Source of the DNA: Planctomycetota bacterium
GTDB taxonomy: Bacteria > Planctomycetota > Planctomycetia > Gemmatales > Gemmataceae
Length of the DNA: 64,000 nucleotides
Direction: 5' to 3'
Assembly: GCA_021807595.1 (NCBI GenBank)
Contig: JAKBCS010000001.1
Location: 46,500 to 110,499 of the forward strand
The notes under the pieces were generated by a model. That model was not told the origin of the DNA. It made no database searches and saw only the letters and a program-made list of their open reading frames with translations. This document shows, piece after piece, positions 52,506 through 60,600 of the stretch (position 1 is the stretch's first letter; every line of letters starts with the position of its first letter). The position numbers were made by a program, and so were the translations under genes.

Positions 52506-53936
52506 ATGTCGAAAAAACATTCGTTCGCTGAAGCCGCCGTTACTTTTTGGGGTGCCACGCGCACCGTAACGGGATCGATGCACCAAGTGGAGGCGCGCGG
52601 AACGTCGCTGCTTCTGGATTGTGGACTCTATCAAGGCCATCGGGCCGAGAGCCTTGCGCGCAATCAAAAGTTCCCCTTTCGACCGCGCGACATCGACGCC
52701 GTCTTGCTCAGCCACGCCCACATCGACCACAGCGGCAATCTGCCCAATCTCGTCAAACAGGGCTTTCGCGGTCCCGTCTACTGTACCCCGGCCACACGCG
52801 CGCTCGCGGCGGTTATGCTGGGCGACGCGGCAAAGATTCAAGAAGAGGATGCCTCCTATCTCAATCGCCGCCGCGACAAAGACAAGGCGAAAATCGAGCC
52901 GCTATACGATGGCCGTGACGTATACCGAACCCTGCGACAACTGCATGCGGTACCCTACGATACGCCGTTTCGCGTCGAAAAGGATATCGAGGGGAAGTTC
53001 GTGGACGCCGGACATTTGCTCGGCTCAGCGATGGTTCATCTGCGCATTGATGGTGAGCGGGGCGAACGCAGTCTTTCGTTTACCGGCGATCTGGGACGGC
53101 CTGGATTGCCGATCCTGCGCGATCCTTCGCCGATGCCGGCCGCCGGATTGCTCATCAGCGAAAGCACCTACGGCGGACACGCGCACGAAGCCGTCGAGGA
53201 GACGGCGGAGCAACTCGGCGACGTGGTGCGTCGGGTGGTCGAGCGCGGCGGCAAAGTCCTGGTACCCGCCTTCAGCGTGGGCCGCACCCAGACCTTGGTT
53301 TATTTTTTGCATCAACTCCGCAACGCCGGACGCCTGCCCAACGTGCCGATCTTCGTCGATAGTCCGATGGCGATGCGCGCCACCGAGGTATTCCGCGCTC
53401 ATCCCGAATGTTTCAACGAGGAGACATTGCGGCTGCTGCGAGAACATCCCGAACTGTTCGGCGAGCGCGAGGTAATCTACATCGACAAGGTTCACGAGAG
53501 CATCGCACTGAACGACCGGCGCGAGCCGTGCATTATCGTCTCGGCCAGCGGCATGTGCGAAGCCGGTCGGATTTTGCACCACCTCAAGCACAACATTGAA
53601 GACCCGCGAAGTGCTATTTTGATCGCCGGCTATCAAGCGGCCGATACGCTCGGCCGGCGCATCGTCGAACGCAGGCCGGAAGTTCGTATTTTGGGACAAA
53701 CGCGAGCGCTTAAGGCCGAGGTCGTGGTACTCAACGGCCTCTCGAGCCACGCCGATCACGCCGGTTTGCTGGCGAACCTCGCCCCGTTACAAGCGACGGC
53801 GGCAGCCGTCCGTCTGGTTCACGGCGAGCCGGAGCGGTCGGAAAAGTTGGCCGAGGATCTACGCAAGTCCGGCTTCGCCGATGTGGCCATACCCGAACGT
53901 GGCGAGAGAGTGAATCTGTCTTCTTCTACTAGATAA
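52506..53936 (+). CDS. MBL-fold/beta-CASP RNA-processing-type hydrolase
   Basis: A 476-residue cytoplasmic metallo-hydrolase. The zinc motif HAHIDHSGNLP is present, then VDAGHLLGSAMVHL and LSFTGDLGRPGLPIL supply further ligands. The beta-CASP insert shows VPAFSVGRTQTLVYFLHQL, ASGMCEAGRILHHLK and the final LSSHADHAGLLANL. These match the CPSF73/YsxC-like beta-CASP nucleases, of which bacterial ones process RNA. A TAGAAT hexamer ends just seven bases before the ATG, and there is no ribosome site, so the message may be leaderless. Confidence 0.93.
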   Translation: MSKKHSFAEAAVTFWGATRTVTGSMHQVEARGTSLLLDCGLYQGHRAESLARNQKFPFRPRDIDAVLLSHAHIDHSGNLPNLVKQGFRGPVYCTPATRALAAVMLGDAAKIQEEDASYLNRRRDKDKAKIEPLYDGRDVYRTLRQLHAVPYDTPFRVEKDIEGKFVDAGHLLGSAMVHLRIDGERGERSLSFTGDLGRPGLPILRDPSPMPAAGLLISESTYGGHAHEAVEETAEQLGDVVRRVVERGGKVLVPAFSVGRTQTLVYFLHQLRNAGRLPNVPIFVDSPMAMRATEVFRAHPECFNEETLRLLREHPELFGEREVIYIDKVHESIALNDRREPCIIVSASGMCEAGRILHHLKHNIEDPRSAILIAGYQAADTLGRRIVERRPEVRILGQTRALKAEVVVLNGLSSHADHAGLLANLAPLQATAAAVRLVHGEPERSEKLAEDLRKSGFADVAIPERGERVNLSSSTR

Positions 53937-53997
53937 TTAGGGTCGTTTTTATGGCTATAAATCTTCGTCGGCGCTCGCGTTGGGAAAGGCAGGCAGC

Positions 53998-55182
53998 ATG
54001 ACCGCGCGCATTCTTCTTCATCCTCGGCGCGCTCGACCTTTTTATGGTCGGCATCCGTGGGTTTACGCGGGAGCTATCGCCGCCGTTGAGGGGGGGCCTG
54101 CCGACGGCGAGGAGGTCGAGGTGCTTTCTCACACCCGCAATTTCGTGGCGCGCGGCTTATACAACAGCCGCAGCAAGATTCGCGTTCGGCTCTACACATG
54201 GGACGCCGATGAACCGCTCGATCGAGCCTTCTTCCGCGCCCGAATCGAGGACGCTGTCCACCTACGACGGCTGCTCGATCTGGATGGGCCGGGACGCGCG
54301 TGCCGAATGGTGTTCAGCGAAGGCGACGGACTGTCCGGCTGCATCGTCGATCGCTACGACCGTTGGCTGTCCGTTCAATTTACCTCGTTGGGATTGGCGG
54401 AGCGGCGCGAGTGGATCGTGGAAGCCTTGGTCGATCTGTTTCAACCGGCGGGGATCTATCAGCGCACCGAGCGCGGCATCGGCCAGCTCGAAGGACTGGA
54501 GGCGAAAGACGAACTGCTCTGGGGCCATGCCCCCGACGGACCCATTGCCATTGATGAAGCCGGGTTGCGCTTCTTCGTCAACCTAACCGAAGGGCAGAAG
54601 ACCGGCTTTTATCTCGATCAGTGCAACAACCGCCAAGCAGTCGCGCCGCTGGCGCGAGGCCGCCGCATGCTCGATGCCTTTTGCTACACCGGCGGCTTTG
54701 GGATCCATGCCGCCCGGGCTGGAGCCAACTCGGTGTTGGGCGTCGATCAATCGGAGTCGGCGTTGCAATTGGCGCGCGACAACGCGCAAATCAACGGTTT
54801 GGACAATGTCGCGTTCGTACGAGGCGATGTTTTCGACGAATTGAACGCCTTGGCGGAGCGCGGCGAACGCTTTGGTATTGTAGTTCTCGATCCACCCAAG
54901 TTCGCGCGGGCGCGGCACGCCGTCGAGGAAGCATTGCGGGGCTATCGGCGCTTGCAGGGACTGGCGCTGCGTCTGCTCGAGCCGCACGGCTTTCTGGTAA
55001 CTTGCTGTTGCTCTGGATTGATAAGCATGGATATGCTGGAAGACTTGATGGCGCAGCTGGCCGCCGATGCCAAGCGCGTCGTGCGCATTCTTCATCGTTG
55101 CGGCCCGTCTCCGGATCATCCGGTGTCGGTGTCGTGCTTGGAATCGCACTATCTAAAATGTATCATCGCCCATGTGCGCTGA
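53998..55182 (+). CDS. rlmI: RlmI-like rRNA (cytosine-C5) methyltransferase
   Basis: A 394-residue protein. A PUA-like start (LHPRRARPFYGRHPWVYAGA) is followed by SGCIVDRYDRWLSVQF and the substrate-contact segment FVNLTEGQKTGFYLDQCNNR. SAM binding is LDAFCYTGGFGIHAARAGA with VLGVDQSESAL. VVLDPPKFARAR and TCCCSGLISMDML carry the catalytic cysteine set of RlmI/RlmK enzymes. RlmI methylates C1962 of 23S rRNA in E. coli, and the same target is inferred. AGGCAGG precedes ATG 53998. The gene follows the beta-CASP hydrolase in the same direction, fitting an RNA-metabolism pair. Confidence 0.9.
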   Translation: MTARILLHPRRARPFYGRHPWVYAGAIAAVEGGPADGEEVEVLSHTRNFVARGLYNSRSKIRVRLYTWDADEPLDRAFFRARIEDAVHLRRLLDLDGPGRACRMVFSEGDGLSGCIVDRYDRWLSVQFTSLGLAERREWIVEALVDLFQPAGIYQRTERGIGQLEGLEAKDELLWGHAPDGPIAIDEAGLRFFVNLTEGQKTGFYLDQCNNRQAVAPLARGRRMLDAFCYTGGFGIHAARAGANSVLGVDQSESALQLARDNAQINGLDNVAFVRGDVFDELNALAERGERFGIVVLDPPKFARARHAVEEALRGYRRLQGLALRLLEPHGFLVTCCCSGLISMDMLEDLMAQLAADAKRVVRILHRCGPSPDHPVSVSCLESHYLKCIIAHVR

Positions 55183-55248
55183 ATTCGATGGGGTTCGCCG
55201 CGATGCGCGCGGACGAGCGAAAAGTGAAACCGCGAAAGTCTCGCAAGG

Positions 55249-55254
55249 TATAAT
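55249..55254 (+). promoter_or_regulatory. Candidate -10 box (TATAAT)
   Basis: A perfect TATAAT lies 45 bases upstream of the next ATG, but no matching -35 hexamer is seen at 16-18 bases upstream. Confidence 0.3.
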
Positions 55255-55299
55255 CTGCAACGCCCATTTACGATTTCGTACACGAAAGGAAACACCTCG

Positions 55300-56283
55300 A
55301 TGATTCGCGACCGTTCCGTAGTTGTCTTGCTGGTCCTCGCTTTGTGCGCTCCGTTGGGACGCGCCGCCGACCTCGATCCGTATCTGCCCGAAGACACCGA
55401 AAGCGTTCTGAGCGTCAATTTCAAGCAGATCCTCGCTTCGGACCTCATTAAGAAGCAGGTCTTGGAGATGGCTCAGGAAGCGCTGCGCGGCAACGATCAG
55501 GTGCAGGACGTGTTAAAAGATCTCGGTCTCGATCCGTTTAAGGATCTGGATCGCCTGGTCGTCGCTTCTCCGGGTGGGACCGAAAAGGATCGCGGCCTGA
55601 TTGTTTTGCATGGAAAATTCGACGTGGCCAAGTTCAAGGCCAAGGCCGAAGAAGTCGCTAAAGAGAACTCGGAGCATTTGAAGATTCACAAAGTCCTCGG
55701 CGGCAAGCAGCTGCTCTATGAGGTAAACATGCCGGATCTGGACGAGCCGATTTTTGTCGCCGTCCCCAGCCGCGACACGCTGGTGTTCTCGCCGGGCAAA
55801 GATTACGTTCTCGACGCCCTGAAGAAAAGCGGCAAGACTGAGAAGCCGACTCTGAAGAATAAGAAATTCCAAACGCTGCTCGAAAAGATCGACGGCAAGC
55901 AAAGCGTGTCGCTGGCGGTGGTGAAAACACCGGGCCTTACCAAGGCGTTGGAGCAAGCACCCGGCGACGTGAAAGCGATCCTCGGCACCATTCAGGCCCT
56001 CGGCGGCGGTCTGACGATTACCGACGAGGTCAAGCTGGAGTTCGTCGTAACCGCCGAGAATGCCAAAGATGCACAGGAACTGCAAAAGTCTGCCAAGGCG
56101 GGTCTCAGTCTGGCGGTCGCGGGCTTGGCGGCCCTCACGCAGATGAACCCCGCGCCGGGGATCGAAGTGGTCGTGGACTTCGTGAAATCGATTAGCGTGA
56201 AGAGCAATGGAGCGAACCTCGTGATTAAGGGACGGATTTCGAGCGACACGATCGAGGAAGCGATCAAGAAAAAGAGCCAATGA
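55300..56283 (+). CDS. Secreted protein of unknown function, paralogue 1
   Basis: A 327-residue exported protein. A signal peptide (VVVLLVLALCAPLGRAADL) is followed by a mixed alpha/beta domain. DTESVLSVNFKQILASDLIK opens it and LGLDPFKDLDRLVVASPGGT gives a typical planctomycete secreted-family segment. It ends with a basic tail (EEAIKKKSQ). No catalytic motif was found. The following gene is a diverged copy, with matching ends (DLIKKQV versus ALVKKHA; LGLDPFKDLD versus AGLNPLKDID). AAAGGA precedes the ATG. Confidence 0.8.
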   Translation: MIRDRSVVVLLVLALCAPLGRAADLDPYLPEDTESVLSVNFKQILASDLIKKQVLEMAQEALRGNDQVQDVLKDLGLDPFKDLDRLVVASPGGTEKDRGLIVLHGKFDVAKFKAKAEEVAKENSEHLKIHKVLGGKQLLYEVNMPDLDEPIFVAVPSRDTLVFSPGKDYVLDALKKSGKTEKPTLKNKKFQTLLEKIDGKQSVSLAVVKTPGLTKALEQAPGDVKAILGTIQALGGGLTITDEVKLEFVVTAENAKDAQELQKSAKAGLSLAVAGLAALTQMNPAPGIEVVVDFVKSISVKSNGANLVIKGRISSDTIEEAIKKKSQ

Positions 56284-56351
56284 GGTCTTTTTTATGTACA
56301 TGGCTCCCGTCTCGTCCAACGGGGGCCACTCGAACGAAAGGAATCGTTTTC

Positions 56352-57329
56352 ATGCGAAATTGGATGCGAGTTACGGCCTTCGGCCTGTTCGCACTGGCCA
56401 TCGTCTCCCCGGCACGAGCCGCTGCCGAGCCAGCGGGACAGAGCCGAGCCGAGCCGGATCGTCTGACGCCCAGCGACGCCGAGGCCATCGTCCATATGAA
56501 CGTGCGGCAAATGCTGAAGGCCGCGCTGGTGAAGAAGCACGCCTTCGAACCTCTTCAGACGCTGCTGCAACGCAACGACGAACTACGGCAGATTCTTCGG
56601 GCCGCCGGTCTCAATCCACTCAAAGACATCGACACGATCGAATTGAGTACGAGCGGCAATCCGCTGGAAGGCGGCAAAATGTTGACGGTGGTGCGAGGCG
56701 ACTTTTCTCCAGAAAAAGCTCGAGCGGCCGCCGAAGAGTACGCCAAAAAGCATCCCGAACGTCTGAAAATTGTCAAGGTCGGCCAAACGACGGTGTGGGA
56801 GATCCCCAGCGATCCGAAATCGTTCTATGCCTCCTTCGCCGGCAACAAAGCGCTCGTGCTGACGGCGAAGAAAGAGGACACGGCCGCCGCCGTCGCCCGC
56901 GCCGACCAAACGCCGCCGCAGTCTAATTCCTCCATGCGAGCCACACTCGACCATCTCGAAGGTAGCGAGACCATGTGGATGGCGATGGTGGTCACCGACG
57001 ACATCAAGCAATTGCTCAAGAGCGACGATACGACCAAAGAGTTTGGCTCCACGATGAGGTCGATTACCGGCGCGCTGAAACTGAGCGACGACGCCCATTT
57101 CTCTCTCGTCGTCCACGCCGACAGCCCCAAAGCCGCCGAGAAGATCAAGGACAAGATTCAAGAAATGATGCAGTTGCTCACCTTCCTCGGTGCGGGCAAG
57201 GATGCCAACGGACGACTCGTTAAGGAAATCATCGGCAGTATCAAGTTGAACGCAGACAAGAACGATGCCCGTCTGACACTCGAGATAACCGAAGCCCAGA
57301 TCGAGAAGGCCGGTAAAAAGAGTCCGTGA
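56352..57329 (+). CDS. Secreted protein of unknown function, paralogue 2
   Basis: A 325-residue exported protein. It has a signal peptide (FGLFALAIVSPARAAAEP), then AEAIVHMNVRQMLKAALVKK, NPLKDIDTIELSTSGNPLEG and LTVVRGDFSPEKARAAAEEY, which align with the gene directly upstream. The last third differs more. It lies 68 bases after paralogue 1, so tandem duplication is the likely origin. No enzyme motif is visible. Confidence 0.8.
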   Translation: MRNWMRVTAFGLFALAIVSPARAAAEPAGQSRAEPDRLTPSDAEAIVHMNVRQMLKAALVKKHAFEPLQTLLQRNDELRQILRAAGLNPLKDIDTIELSTSGNPLEGGKMLTVVRGDFSPEKARAAAEEYAKKHPERLKIVKVGQTTVWEIPSDPKSFYASFAGNKALVLTAKKEDTAAAVARADQTPPQSNSSMRATLDHLEGSETMWMAMVVTDDIKQLLKSDDTTKEFGSTMRSITGALKLSDDAHFSLVVHADSPKAAEKIKDKIQEMMQLLTFLGAGKDANGRLVKEIIGSIKLNADKNDARLTLEITEAQIEKAGKKSP

Positions 57330-57405
57330 GCCGCGTCGATTGAGACGTTTCGCAGCTTGAAGTAATTGAAACGACTCGCCGCATACCTTTCTGCGACAGG
57401 TTCTA

Positions 57406-57474
57406 TCAGAGCCGCGATCGTGGGGAAGCCTCTTTCGCGCCGTTTCGCCCTGCTCCTCGCGGTCGCGGCTCTGA
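57406..57474. other. Long imperfect hairpin in a 325-base gap
   Basis: Positions 57330-57654 hold no supported gene. Within them CAGAGCCGCGA (57407-57417) is exactly complementary to TCGCGGCTCTG (57463-57473). Pairing continues inward through G-C, A-U and G-U pairs to about 57426/57454. No T-run follows. It may be an RNA structure in the leader of the next gene or a remnant repeat. Confidence 0.5.
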
Positions 57475-57654
57475 AATCATCCTTATCGGACAGTCCCTCA
57501 CTCGTTTCGACGATCCCCTCCTCCCAAAAATCCGCGCCAGTCGCGCTACATGCCGCGCGGGATCGCATCTTGAAAGGTAGACGAGAACGATGGCCCGAAT
57601 CCGCGGGCGGCCGCGCTCTCGGTCTTGGTACATGCGACATATCGAGGTACTGCG

Positions 57655-60600
57655 ATGAGCCGAACATTCGTGGCGAGATGGACTGCGTTGGCTTGCGGCC
57701 TTTTACTGGGCGCACTCTCGATGCGTTTCGGAGCGATGCCGCTCTCCGTCGCGGAGTCTAAGGAGCCGGTGGTAAAGGCGAGGTCCGGCGACGATATTTT
57801 CGGCACCACCAAGGTGTGGAAAATACACCTGGAGCTATCGGGCAAGGAATATGAAGCGATGCAGCCTGCCACCTCCGGCTTTGCTCTTCCCGGCGCTCCG
57901 CCCGCGCCCGCCACATCGAAGGCGGGCAAGGACAAACGGGACAGCGAGCGCAACCAGTTCGGCACCGAGTTTCCTTGGGCAAAGGGAACGCTCGCGCTGG
58001 GGGACAAGACGTACAAGGACATCGGTATCCGCTATGCGGGCGACATTACCTATTTCGTGTCGTCTCGCGGACTGAAGCGGCCCTTCAAGATCGCCTTCAA
58101 CAAATTCGGCGAACAGACCTTTCATGGGCTGGCCTCCCTCGACCTCCATGCCGCGCCGATGGACGCCACGAAGGTCCGCGAGGCACTCGCTCTATCGCTG
58201 TTCCGAAGGATGGGTGTCCCCGCGCCGCGCACCGCCTTCGTCGAAGTCCGTCTGACGGTTCCCGGCAAGTACAATAAAGAATGTCTCGGACTCTATATCG
58301 CGGTCGAAAATGTGGACAAACGCTTTCTCCGCGAGCGCTTCGGTACCGACGAGGGGACGGCGATGAACCCCGTCGGCGTTCGCAGCATCGATTATTTTGG
58401 CGACAATTGGGAGCGCTATAAAAGCCAATACCGGCCGCAAGTCGAGCCGACCGAGAAAGAACGGCAGCGGATCGCGGCCTTCGCCAAGCTGGTCCATCGG
58501 GCCGACGATGCCGACTTCAAGAAAGAGATCGACTCGTATCTCGATGTGGATGCGTTCTTGCGCTTCTTGGCGGCCAACGCCTTGACCGCGAATCTCCAGA
58601 GCGTCTTCGCCTTGGGTAATAACTACCATTTATATCTGCATCCCAAGACGCATCGGTTTGTCTTCGTCGCCGGTGAACTCGAATTCGCGTTGGCAAACTT
58701 TCTGTTGATGGGCACGGCGGATCAACTCATGGATCTCAGTCTCGCGCATCCGTATGCGGGAGACAACAAACTGGTGGACCGCCTCCTGTCGATCCCGGAA
58801 GTCGAGGTGAAGTATCAAAAACTACTGAAAGAACTGTCCGAGAAGGCGTTCGCCAAAGATCGGCTTTTGCGAGAGATTGAGGCGTTGAATCAGCTGACTA
58901 AGGAGCCTTTGGCCAACGAAAAGAAAGCGGCGAGCGCGCGGAAAGAAGGCCCAATCGGTTTCGGCCCTCCGGGGACTGCATCCCCCCAGCCACCCGATCT
59001 ACAAACCTTTGCCGACAAGCGAACCGCCTCGGTGGCCGCTCAACTTTCGGGCAAAAGCAAGGGTTATGTGCCCGCCGGCTTCGGCTTCGGTCCAGGAGCC
59101 GGTAGGCCAGGCGGCGGCAGACCAGGCATCGGCAGGCCCAGCCAGCCCATGGACGAGAATCGGTTCCGCGAGACCCTGAAGGCTCCGGAGGGCTTCGACG
59201 CGACTTTGTTCGCCGCTCCGCCGAAGGTGGGTTATCCCGTGGCGTTGGCGGTAGCTCCAACGGGTGAAGTGTTCGTGGCCGTCGACGAACAGGGGTCGAT
59301 TGGTCGAGCGCCCGGCGGCGGGAAGGTTCTTCGTTGCGTGGATCGGGACGGCGATGGCAAAGTCGATGATGTCACCGTGTTCGCCAAGATGGACCATCCG
59401 CGCGGCTTGATCTATCAAGACGGAAGGCTCTGGGTTTTGCATCCACCCTTCCTCAGCGTCTACCACGACGGAGGCAAGGGCGAGGCCGACAAATCGGAAA
59501 TCCTCGTCACCGGCCTGACCAGCGACATGATCGACAAGCGCGGCGGCGATCACACCACCAACGGCATTCGCATGGGGGTGGATGGGTGGATCTACATTGC
59601 CGTCGGCGACTACGGCTGCCCGGAAGCGAAAGCCAAGGATGGCAGCCGCATCACTATGCGGGGCGGCATCGTCCGCGTTCGACCCGATGGCACCGACCTG
59701 GAAATCTTCGCCACGGGGCTGCGAAACCCCTTCGACATCGGCATCGACCCATCGATGAACTTGTTCACGCGCGACAATAACGACAACCGATCCGGCGGCT
59801 GGGACATTCGCGTCAGTCATCTCATTCAAGGCGCGTACTATGGCTATTCCCAGCACTATGCCAACTTTGCCGATGAGATCATGCCGCCACTCGGACAATA
59901 CGGAGTCGGCTCCGGAACCGGCACACTGTACCTCCAGGACGAACGCTGGCCGGAGAAGTACCGCAACGTGTTAATCACCGGAGACTGGGGCCGGAATGAG
60001 ATCTACCGCCACGAATTACGTCCCGCTGGGCCGACCTTCAATCTAAAGCAAGAGGTTTTTCTGCGCATGCCCCGCCCCACGGGGATGGACCTAGATGGCA
60101 GCGGGAGACTCTACGTTGCCAGTTGGCAAGGGGGCGAGGCCAGCACTTACGTTGGTCCGAACGTCGGATTCATCGCCCGCATCACTCCGCGCGGATGGAA
60201 GCCGACGCCGACCCCGAATCTGAAACAGGCCGATCTCGTCGAGCTAATTCGGCTTCTCCGTGATCCGAACGCTATCCCCCGCCTCCACAGTCAGCGGCAG
60301 ATCCTGCAACGCGGAGCGAACGCCAAGGCATCGCAACTTCTCGCGGCTCTGGCGTCCGATCCCAGGGCGTCCCTTGAGAGTCGAGTTGCAGCCATCTTTA
60401 CCCTCAAACAGTTGGACGGGAAGAAGTCGCATCCGACTCTAATAAAACTGGCCGACGATGCCTCGCTGCGAGAAGCCGTCTTTCGCGCCTTAACGGATCG
60501 AAAAAAAGATTTAGATGGCCTCGACTCGAAGCGATTTGTCGCAGCCCTGGCCGACCCCTCGACCCGCGTGCGCGCCCAGGCTTTGATTTGCCTGACCCGA

